DNA from: Bacteroidetes bacterium 4572_112
GTDB lineage: Bacteria > Bacteroidota > Bacteroidia > Bacteroidales > UBA1556
NCBI GenBank assembly: GCA_002254285.1
Contig: NIUZ01000130.1
Location: 1-5,729 of the forward strand
Direction: 5' to 3'
DNA: 5,729 bases
A program made the position numbers and the translations under genes. Under the pieces are notes generated by a model. The model was not told the origin of the DNA, ran no database searches, and worked only from the letters and a program-made list of their open reading frames with translations. The first letter of the stretch is position 1; each line of letters begins with the position of its first letter. This document shows, one piece after another, positions 1 through 5,656 of this stretch.

Positions 1-287
1 TCGGGAGTTTTGGTCAATAATTCTTCATACTCCTTGGCTGCATCTTCATAACGCTCTTGCTTAAATAGGGTATTTGCCAAATTATACTCAGCTTTAAAAT
101 TATTATTATCCTCCAAAAGTGCCAACTGATACTTCTCCTCAGAACCAACATAATTACTATCAGCATATTCTGCATTACCACTACGGATAAGCTTTTCGGC
201 TTTAAATTTATTCTGTGCTTGAAGTTTCACAGAGCCACATAATAGTGCAATGCTAGTCAACAATATATATATTATCTTGCTCATCAT
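1..287 (-). CDS. batC: BatC, exported TPR protein (N-terminal part, cut by window edge)
   Basis: Reverse-strand reading from the ATG at 287 gives 95 codons, still open at base 1, so the C-terminus lies outside the window. It begins MMSKIIYILLTSIALLCG, a signal peptide with a likely signal peptidase I site after Leu-Gln-Ala (about residue 24). The Cys at 17 is preceded by Leu-Leu, a poor lipobox, so a lipoprotein is less likely. Two tetratricopeptide repeats follow: about residues 29-62 (less regular) and 63-95 (near-canonical, with NLANTLFKQERYEDAAKEYE and a closing Pro). TPR units bind partner proteins, so BatC is probably a periplasmic adaptor for the neighbouring VWA proteins; that role is inferred. 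Two tandem ATGs (287 and 284) are both possible starts. The gene starts 3 nt after the batB stop, in the same reading frame, with no Shine-Dalgarno. Identity rests on TPR content plus position directly after batB. Confidence 0.85.
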   Translation of the reverse strand, partial: MMSKIIYILLTSIALLCGSVKLQAQNKFKAEKLIRSGNAEYADSNYVGSEEKYQLALLEDNNNFKAEYNLANTLFKQERYEDAAKEYEELLTKTP

Positions 288-290
288 AAA

Positions 291-1346
291 TTAATTTTTA
301 TCAAAAAGTTTTGAAATATTAAACTTTGATTTTCTTTCGCTAATCAGTAACTCAACTATCAATAAAACCAAGCTAATTGCAACAAAAATCTGAAATCTAC
401 TTTCGTAATCTTTAAAAGTTTGGGTTTCAATCTCAGTTTTATTAAGCATATTTATTTGGTCCAATATAAGCTTAAGTCCCGATTTGCTATTATTAGCTCT
501 CACATAAATACCATCGCCTTCTTCAGCAATGCTTTGTAATAAACCCTCGTTAAATCTACTGATGATAGTATGACCTTCTTTATCTTTCTTATAGCCTAAT
601 CGTCTACCATTTTTAATATTAGGAATAGGAGCGCCCTTTTGAGTTCCCATACCAATGGTGTAAATCTTAATTCCTTCTTTAGCCGCTTCCTTAGCTTGCT
701 CTATTGCACCTTCCTCATGGTCTTCGCCATCGGTAATTACAATTATGGCCTTATTGCGCTCAGTATTCTTATTTTCTTTTGCTTCATTCTCAAATGTTTG
801 ACGACCCATATCAATAGCCGCGGCAATACTTGTTCCTTGCGTGCTTATATAATCGGTGCTGACGGTGGAAAGAAACATCTTTGCTGCACTATAATCAGTA
901 GTAATAGGCAATTGAGTATATGCACTTCCTGCAAATACAATTATTCCAATTCTGTCGCCTTGTAAGTTATCCACAAGCTTTGATATTGCTCTCTTACTCC
1001 TCGAAAGGCGGTTGGGTTTTATATCTTCGGCCAACATTGAGTTTGATATATCTATAGCAATAATCATATCAATACCTTTACGCTTAACTTTTTCTAGCTT
1101 AGAGCCTAATTGTGGATTAGCTAAAGCTATTATTAAAGATGTAAGGGCTATGGTGTATATTACAAAACGCCAGTTTTTGCGTTTATAACTAAGCTTGGGC
1201 ATAAGCTTATTTATGAGATTTATATCTCCATATTTTGCCCAGCTTTTCTTTTGTGTTTTTATTAGTATTAACCATATCAATAGCAATACTGGCATCAGTA
1301 TTAATGCGTATAAAAACTCCGGATTTTCGAATCTGAAAATATTCAT
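291..1346 (-). CDS. batB: BatB, membrane-anchored VWA-domain protein
   Basis: The protein is 351 aa, a usual length for BatB. Membrane segments lie at about residues 8-28, 61-78 and 317-336. The loop between the first two and the tail after the last are Lys/Arg-rich, so by the positive-inside rule the VWA domain (about 90-300) faces the periplasm. The MIDAS metal site looks complete: DISNS (D99, S101, S103), T172 in GTSIAAA, and D206 in ITDGEDHEEG. A BatB-like stretch at about 238-265 (PIPNIKNGRRLGYKKDKEG) distinguishes it from BatA. VWA domains with an intact MIDAS bind a divalent cation and usually a protein ligand; in Bat systems they are taken to work with the MoxR ATPase. It starts 13 nt after the batA stop. 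The start is the first ATG after that stop, directly before the hydrophobic segment, with no Shine-Dalgarno. The family call is firm; the ligand is unknown. Confidence 0.93.
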   Translation of the reverse strand: MNIFRFENPEFLYALILMPVLLLIWLILIKTQKKSWAKYGDINLINKLMPKLSYKRKNWRFVIYTIALTSLIIALANPQLGSKLEKVKRKGIDMIIAIDISNSMLAEDIKPNRLSRSKRAISKLVDNLQGDRIGIIVFAGSAYTQLPITTDYSAAKMFLSTVSTDYISTQGTSIAAAIDMGRQTFENEAKENKNTERNKAIIVITDGEDHEEGAIEQAKEAAKEGIKIYTIGMGTQKGAPIPNIKNGRRLGYKKDKEGHTIISRFNEGLLQSIAEEGDGIYVRANNSKSGLKLILDQINMLNKTEIETQTFKDYESRFQIFVAISLVLLIVELLISERKSKFNISKLFDKN

Positions 1347-1359
1347 TTCTAATATTTAT

Positions 1360-2364
1360 TTATGGTTTAATTCTAAAAATAGTGAAACGCAGTAGCATCT
1401 CCAATAATAAAATAAGTATTGCTACTATTGCAAAATCTAGAAACTCTTCAGATTTATTCTGAAATATATTTACATCAATCTTCGATTTCTCCAATAGATC
1501 AATTTCGTTATAAATCTTTTCAAGGCTTTTATTGCTGGTTGCTCTAAAATATTTACCATCAGTAGTGCTGGCAATTTTTTGTAGAATCTCCTCATCAATA
1601 TTCACTTCCACATCTACCACCTGTTCGCCAAAGTTGGTTTGTACAGGCATAGGAGCTGTACCTTTGCTGCCAGCGCCAATTGTATAAACACGAATTCCGT
1701 ATTCCTTGGCAATTTCTGCTGCCGAAATAGGGTCAATGCTACCAGAGTTTTGCACACCATCAGTAAGTAATATTATTACTCTACTAATGGCCTCACTATC
1801 CTTAATTCTATTAATTGCCGTAGCAAGTCCATCGCCAATTGCAGTACCATCTTCAATCATACCGCTTTCTATAGGCTTAAATAGGCTCTTAAGCACATTA
1901 TGGTCGGTTGTTAGCGGACATTGAGTAAAAGCCTCACCACTAAAAATCACAAGGCCTATTCTGTCATTCTTTCTACCATCAATAAACTCTTTAGCCACTT
2001 CCTTGGCAGCCTCCAATCTATTGGGTTTAAGATCCATGGCGCGCATACTGCCCGATACATCCAATGCCATAATAATATCAATACCTTCGATATTAGTATG
2101 TTTTTGCTTGGTAAATATCTGTGGTCTAGCCATTACAATAATAAGCAAAACCAGCGCTATCATACGCAATACAAAAGGCGTATGACGTAATCTTGTTCTT
2201 AGGTTTGGCCTTATATTCTTAGCCCATTCTAAACTCGATAATTGTAAAGAAGCATTTTGTTGCTTATTCTTTATCCAATAATGAGCAATTAAAGCAGGTA
2301 TTGCAATCAAAGCAATTAGCCAATAGGGCTGAACGAATACTATTTGCGAAAAATAATTTATCAT
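1360..2364 (-). CDS. batA: BatA, membrane-anchored VWA-domain protein
   Basis: The protein is 334 aa. It has two N-terminal membrane segments (about 13-30 and 65-80) separated by a basic loop (RPNLRTRLRHTPFVLR), a VWA domain (about 93-295), and a third membrane segment (about 310-328) followed by a short basic tail. This predicts a periplasmic VWA domain. The MIDAS residues are all present: DVSGS (D102, S104, S106), T174 in GTAIGDGL, and D202 in LTDGVQNSG. The layout is paralogous to the next gene; position decides the names, since BatA precedes BatB in Bacteroides-type operons. The start codon overlaps the preceding gene's stop by 4 nt (ATGA), so translational coupling is likely, and an AGGAG lies 7 nt upstream. 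In B. fragilis the bat genes were associated with aerotolerance; a specific biochemical role for this copy is not deducible from sequence. Confidence 0.93.
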   Translation of the reverse strand: MINYFSQIVFVQPYWLIALIAIPALIAHYWIKNKQQNASLQLSSLEWAKNIRPNLRTRLRHTPFVLRMIALVLLIIVMARPQIFTKQKHTNIEGIDIIMALDVSGSMRAMDLKPNRLEAAKEVAKEFIDGRKNDRIGLVIFSGEAFTQCPLTTDHNVLKSLFKPIESGMIEDGTAIGDGLATAINRIKDSEAISRVIILLTDGVQNSGSIDPISAAEIAKEYGIRVYTIGAGSKGTAPMPVQTNFGEQVVDVEVNIDEEILQKIASTTDGKYFRATSNKSLEKIYNEIDLLEKSKIDVNIFQNKSEEFLDFAIVAILILLLEMLLRFTIFRIKP

Positions 2365-3329
2365 TTCTCAGCTCCTTTCTTTTCTTTATTGTCAACTGCT
2401 TGTATCTTAGTAGTTTCGACAAACTTATATGCCCAATCCAAAGCCTCAATATTTTCAGACTCTATGGGTTGTATCTTGGCAAACTTTACAAAATCTGAAA
2501 TCTTCAATATTTTCTTTGTTTGTTCAAGAAGTTCTTTGTCTATTTCCTTTTTACTAAGCTCCTTAATAATTTCATCAGTAATCATTTCCATTGCTCCAAA
2601 ATGCATCCTGTTTTCGAGGTAGGTTCTGAAAATATCCGTAAGACGCGAATAATAATGCTTAGCATCGCCATTTTCCCATAATTTGTCTTGCTTAAGCTTA
2701 TTGAGCTCTTTATTAGCAATAATATGTGCTGGTATTTTTGGTTTAGCTGGTAATGGAATTATAGGCTTATTATTTTTCCATCGGTAATAAACATAATACG
2801 ATAAAGCAATAATAACAAGAGCTAATAATACCCATAAAATAATTGGTAAAGCCTCTCTAAATGTCCAAGGAGCTTCAATTATTGGCTTAATATCAGCAAT
2901 ACCTTTTTCTGGATCGACCTTTAGGTATGCAATATACATTTTCAACTCTTGGGTTTCAACTTTTAGCTGAGTAGAGTCGTTGATATGTGCATACACAAAT
3001 GGGAGAGGAGGTATTGTTATTAAACCTGTATCCCATGATGTGATGGTTAAATCTACATTAATATCGATAAGATTGGTGCCAGGAACAGGCACCGTATCGT
3101 TTTCCGAAATATCTATTACCTCAATAGTATCATTGATTTTGCCAACCACCGAAGGCCAATAAACAACCTTATCGCGTGGTTGCTGTAGCTTTAGATGTAG
3201 TATGGTTTGATCACCTATCAAAATAATATTAGTATCGAGCGAAGCCATAGCCTTATACTGCTGTGCAGAGGCAAAACTCGATATTAGTACCGCTATTATT
3301 ATGATTATAAATTGTTTTATAGTTTTCAT
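2361..3329 (-). CDS. Membrane-bridging Bat operon protein with DUF4381-like tail
   Basis: The protein is 322 aa. Residues 1-22 look like a signal peptide ending SFASA before QQYK. Residues 23-158 are beta-rich with motifs such as SWDTGLITIPPLPF, resembling the immunoglobulin-like domains of BatD-type proteins. A membrane helix follows at about 160-182, then a basic stop-transfer stretch (YYRWKNNK) and a helical cytosolic domain (about 195-310) with the pattern AHIIANKELNKLKQDKLW, then HYYSRLTDIFRTYLENRMHF. That pattern and the position between the DUF58 and batA genes match the DUF4381-type protein of proteobacterial MoxR operons; the homology is my inference. It could link cytosolic MoxR/DUF58 to periplasmic VWA domains. 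It is too short and too early in the operon to be BatD, which is usually much longer and follows batC. The start lies 1 nt after the DUF58 stop, and the end overlaps batA by 4 nt. Confidence 0.85.
   Translation of the reverse strand: MKTIKQFIIIIIAVLISSFASAQQYKAMASLDTNIILIGDQTILHLKLQQPRDKVVYWPSVVGKINDTIEVIDISENDTVPVPGTNLIDINVDLTITSWDTGLITIPPLPFVYAHINDSTQLKVETQELKMYIAYLKVDPEKGIADIKPIIEAPWTFREALPIILWVLLALVIIALSYYVYYRWKNNKPIIPLPAKPKIPAHIIANKELNKLKQDKLWENGDAKHYYSRLTDIFRTYLENRMHFGAMEMITDEIIKELSKKEIDKELLEQTKKILKISDFVKFAKIQPIESENIEALDWAYKFVETTKIQAVDNKEKKGAEK
2372..2376 (-). promoter_or_regulatory. Shine-Dalgarno-like AGGAG before batA
   Basis: The minus strand reads AGGAG 7 nt before the batA ATG, inside the last codons of the preceding gene (Lys-Gly-Ala-Glu-Lys). 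It is the only good Shine-Dalgarno match among the starts in this operon. Bacteroidota rely little on this interaction, so it may be a by-product of the coding sequence; the 4-nt ATGA overlap is the stronger sign of coupled translation. Confidence 0.4.
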
Positions 3330-3330
3330 C

Positions 3331-4209
3331 TTAAAATCTATTTTCTCGCATTTTAAATAGTTTTATCAAAGGTTTTACGTAATCCTGACCAGTGTTTACA
3401 TCAACAGTATCAACACCTGATCGCTTAAATGTATCAGTGATTCTTAATTGTTGCTTTTCGAAATGCTTTTGATATGCATCCCTCAATCGCGAATCGCTAG
3501 TATCGATATATATTTGCTGATTAGTTTCAGGATCTTTCACTTTTATAAGACCCATATTAGGAAGCTGTTTCTCACCAATATCCGAAATGCGAATAGCTGC
3601 CAAATCATGCTTGCGATTGGCAATTTGTATGGCAGTTTTAAAATCCTTATCCATAAAATCGCTAAGAACAAAAGCCGTACATTTCTTTTTTATGGCATTG
3701 GTAAGATATCGTAATGCTTCTTCAATATTGGTACCCGTTTCTTCAGCTTTGAAATCCAACATCTCTCTGATAATACGTAGTATATGAGATCTTCCTTTTG
3801 CTGGCGAAATAAATTTCTCTACCTTACTGCTAAAGAAAATTACACCCACTTTATCATTATTCTGTATAGCCGAAAAAGCAAGTACAGCAGCTATTTCGGT
3901 TATAACTTCCGATTTAAAACTGTGGGTTGTACCAAACATATTAGACGCACTTACATCAATCAAAAGCATGACTGTAAGCTCACGTTCTTCCTCAAAAATC
4001 TTAATAAAAGGAGTATTGAATCTTGCGGTTACATTCCAATCAATATTGCGCACATCGTCACCATATTGATACTCACGCACCTCGCTAAATGCCATTCCTC
4101 TTCCCTTAAACGCCGAATGATAATGTCCCGAAAATATCTGTGACGACATCCTACGAGTCTTTATCTCAATTTTGCGTACACGTTTAAGAATATCTTTAGT
4201 CTCTTGCAT
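3331..4209 (-). CDS. DUF58 family protein, cytosolic VWA-like partner of MoxR
   Basis: The protein is 292 aa with no membrane segment or signal peptide, so it is cytosolic. The family signature is clear: GRGMAFSEVREYQYGDDVRN followed by IDWNVTARFNTPFIK at about residues 37-70, then EEERELTVMLLIDVSASN. The VWA-like core keeps MIDAS-type residues: D85, S87 and S89 (DVSAS), T160 in GTNIEEAL, and D184 in VLSDFMD. DUF58 genes almost always sit next to a MoxR ATPase gene, as here, and the product is thought to act as its adaptor or substrate-facing partner; the mechanism is inferred. The ATG at 4209 is supported by an in-frame TAA (4224-4222) five codons upstream, which also shows that the adjacent repeat array is not translated into this protein. 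The leader is A/T-rich without Shine-Dalgarno. The gene ends 1 nt before the next start. Confidence 0.93.
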   Translation of the reverse strand: MQETKDILKRVRKIEIKTRRMSSQIFSGHYHSAFKGRGMAFSEVREYQYGDDVRNIDWNVTARFNTPFIKIFEEERELTVMLLIDVSASNMFGTTHSFKSEVITEIAAVLAFSAIQNNDKVGVIFFSSKVEKFISPAKGRSHILRIIREMLDFKAEETGTNIEEALRYLTNAIKKKCTAFVLSDFMDKDFKTAIQIANRKHDLAAIRISDIGEKQLPNMGLIKVKDPETNQQIYIDTSDSRLRDAYQKHFEKQQLRITDTFKRSGVDTVDVNTGQDYVKPLIKLFKMRENRF

Positions 4210-4226
4210 TTTATTAAGTATTTAAT

Positions 4227-4310
4227 TCTCAGTCTTCAGTCTTCAGTCTTCAGTACTCAGTCTTCAGTACTCAGTCTTCAGTACTCAGTCTTCAGTACTC
4301 AGTCTTCAGT
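4227..4310. repeat. Tandem heptanucleotide array, 12 units of NNNCAGT
   Basis: Twelve contiguous 7-base units on the plus strand all end in CAGT. The first is tctCAGT, followed by three cttCAGT, then actCAGT and cttCAGT alternating four times, which also makes a perfect 14-base period from 4255 to 4310. The array fills most of the gap between the moxR stop and the DUF58 start and stops 17 nt before that start. It is not coding: an in-frame stop separates it from the DUF58 start. Short heptanucleotide repeats of this kind are known from cyanobacteria (STRR sequences), and I recall similar CAGT/ACTG arrays between Bacteroidota genes, but that recollection was not checked. The perfect 14-base periodicity suggests recent slippage expansion and possible copy-number variation. 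Confidence 0.95.
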
Positions 4311-4336
4311 TACTGCTGACTGCCAACTGAATACTG
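4286..4336 (-). other. Potential long imperfect hairpin in the moxR-DUF58 intercistronic RNA
   Basis: The two repeat arms are mirror-arranged around base 4311. Comparing 4311+k with 4311-k for k = 1 to 25, 19 of 25 positions are complementary, in helices of 4, 5, 6 and 4 bp separated by small internal loops. The innermost pairs would open to form a loop. In the minus-strand mRNA this would sit just after the moxR stop codon. It lacks the U-run of an intrinsic terminator, so processing, mRNA protection or partial attenuation is more plausible than termination. Formation in the cell is inference. Confidence 0.5.
4312..4336. repeat. Inverted continuation of the array: four ACTG heptamers
   Basis: After a single T at 4311 the 7-base rhythm continues, but the core flips to its reverse complement: ACTG at 4312, 4319, 4326 and 4333, with spacers ctg, cca and aat. 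The spacers differ from each other and from those of the left array, so this arm is older or more diverged. The last ACTG ends one base before the moxR stop codon (4338-4340). Confidence 0.9.
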
Positions 4337-4337
4337 T

Positions 4338-5333
4338 CTAAGGTACCTCAACAGCGTTCAAAATTTCATTAATAATATCTTCGGAAGTAATATTTTCGGC
4401 CTCGGCTTCGTAAGTTAGACCAATACGGTGGCGTAATACATCAGTACATACAGCACGTACATCCTCAGGTATCACATAGCCACGGCGCTTGATAAAAGCA
4501 TAAGCCTTAGCAGCCAATGCCATGCTGATAGTAGCACGCGGCGAACCTCCAAAACTAATTAGGCTCTTGAATTTATCTAAGCCATACTTTTCAGGATAAC
4601 GACTAGCAAATACAATGTCTGTTATATAGTTCTCAATCTTCTCGTCAAGGTAAACCTTACGAACAACCTCACGAGCACGGATAATATCTTCAGTTTTAAG
4701 GATTTGCTCATTACTAGGTTTCACATTACTAATTTGTGAACGAAGTATTGCTTTTTCTTCCTCTTTAGTAGGATAATCAATAACCACCTTAAGCATAAAT
4801 CTATCCACCTGTGCCTCAGGCAATGGGTAAGTACCTTCTTGCTCAATGGGATTTTGAGTTGCAAGTACCAAAAACGGCTTAGGAAGGTTGTAAGTATTTT
4901 CTCCCAAAGTAACCTGACGCTCTTGCATTGCTTCAAGCAAAGCACTCTGAACCTTTGCAGGAGCACGGTTTATCTCATCAGCTAACACAAAATTTGCAAA
5001 TATTGGTCCTTTACGAGTTTCAAAAGTTTCTTTCTTTTGAGAGTATATCATTGTTCCTAAAATATCTGCTGGCAGCAAATCTGGAGTAAATTGTATTCTG
5101 CTAAATTTAGCATCAACCACCTTTGCCAATGATGTAATGGCAAGAGTTTTCGCCAAACCAGGTACACCCTCTAATAAAATATGTCCATCAGACAGTAGTC
5201 CAATCATAAGGCGTTCAACCATATGTTTTTGTCCGACAACAATTTTGCCCATCTCAATGGCAATAAGGTCAACAAATGAACTTTCCTTCTGAATAAGGTC
5301 ATTAAGTTCTTTAATATCCAATTCCTTTTCCAT
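4338..5333 (-). CDS. moxR: MoxR-family AAA+ ATPase, first gene of the Bat operon
   Basis: The protein is 331 aa, normal for MoxR, and soluble. AAA+ motifs appear in order: Walker A GVPGLAKT (residues 56-63), Walker B FVLADEINRAP (D119, E120), sensor 1 in LATQNP (N161), an arginine-finger candidate in LPEAQVDRF (R178), and sensor 2 in FGGSPRA (R266), followed by the helical lid. All catalytic residues appear intact. MoxR ATPases form hexameric rings and use ATP to remodel or load cofactors into partner proteins, typically VWA-domain proteins encoded nearby; here the candidates are the DUF58, BatA and BatB products. The ATG at 5333 is fixed by an in-frame TAA two codons upstream (5339-5337). 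The stop is TAG. It is separated from the DUF58 gene by 128 nt filled mostly by a heptamer array, the only loose junction in the operon. Confidence 0.96.
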   Translation of the reverse strand: MEKELDIKELNDLIQKESSFVDLIAIEMGKIVVGQKHMVERLMIGLLSDGHILLEGVPGLAKTLAITSLAKVVDAKFSRIQFTPDLLPADILGTMIYSQKKETFETRKGPIFANFVLADEINRAPAKVQSALLEAMQERQVTLGENTYNLPKPFLVLATQNPIEQEGTYPLPEAQVDRFMLKVVIDYPTKEEEKAILRSQISNVKPSNEQILKTEDIIRAREVVRKVYLDEKIENYITDIVFASRYPEKYGLDKFKSLISFGGSPRATISMALAAKAYAFIKRRGYVIPEDVRAVCTDVLRHRIGLTYEAEAENITSEDIINEILNAVEVP

Positions 5334-5453
5334 AGTTTATAAATAATTTATTGTGTGTTATATAATTGTAATAATCAGTATTATACATAAATATTACGGT
5401 ATTAAAATTATGCATTTTTTATGTTGCAGCTTAGTGTGTTTTTTAAAACAACG

Positions 5454-5461
5454 CAAAGTTA
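5454..5461 (-). promoter_or_regulatory. Candidate Bacteroidetes -7 promoter element for the operon
   Basis: The minus strand reads TAACTTTG here, an exact match to the Bacteroidetes sigma-ABfr -7 consensus TAnnTTTG, and it is the only such match on either strand between 5334 and 5729. Transcription would begin near 5447, giving a leader of about 115 nt before the moxR ATG. No TTTG-like -33 element is visible about 19-21 nt upstream, so the promoter is supported by one element only. Confidence 0.55.
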
Positions 5462-5551
5462 GAAAAAGACTGTTATTAATTACTTTATATTGATGTTAAA
5501 TTTAGTTAAGAAAATTTGTGCCAATTATTAATTTCTAATTGTTAATGATTA

Positions 5552-5566
5552 ATACCAATTTGGTAT
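5552..5566. repeat. Perfect 7-bp palindrome ATACCAA-T-TTGGTAT
   Basis: Two perfectly complementary 7-base arms flank a single T at 5559. It lies about 90 nt upstream of the candidate operon -7 element. Such a short, nearly gapless palindrome could be a dimeric repressor or activator site, or the end of a small repeat element. The sequence alone does not decide. Confidence 0.55.
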
Positions 5567-5632
5567 CAAAATACGCTATAAATAAATTGGAATATATTTT
5601 TCTATTAGAAGGCGAAAATTATTTACATAAAA

Positions 5633-5656
5633 GCCTGTACTGAGCATGTCGAAGTA
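5633..5656. repeat. REP-like intergenic palindromic element
   Basis: The plus strand runs GCCTG, then TACTGAGCATGTCGAAGTA, with 4-bp outer arms TACT (5638-5641) and AGTA (5653-5656) and weaker internal pairing. On the minus strand it reads TACTTCGACATGCTCAGTA. I recognise this from memory as resembling a dispersed intergenic repeat of the TTCGAC...CTCAGTAC type common in Bacteroidota and some other phyla; genome copy number could not be checked. Confidence 0.45.

Noticed and set aside
1..287. BatC as a lipoprotein
   Set aside because: The Cys at residue 17 is preceded by Leu-Leu rather than a small residue, and a signal peptidase I site fits better after Leu-Gln-Ala.
2361..3329. BatD
   Set aside because: The protein has only one short beta region, a DUF4381-like tail and a position before batA; BatD normally follows batC and is much longer.
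3784..4143. Plus-strand open frame of 119 codons opposite the DUF58 gene
   Set aside because: It lies wholly antisense to a gene with strong family motifs, has an atypical composition and no start signal; a shadow frame. The same applies to the other plus-strand frames opposite batA, batB and the bridging gene.
4227..4336. CRISPR array
   Set aside because: The repeat unit is 7 bases with 3-base variable parts; there are no 20-40 base repeats, no unique spacers and no cas genes.
4286..4336. Intrinsic terminator after moxR
   Set aside because: The hairpin is interrupted by internal loops, is not GC-rich and is not followed by a U-run on the minus-strand transcript.
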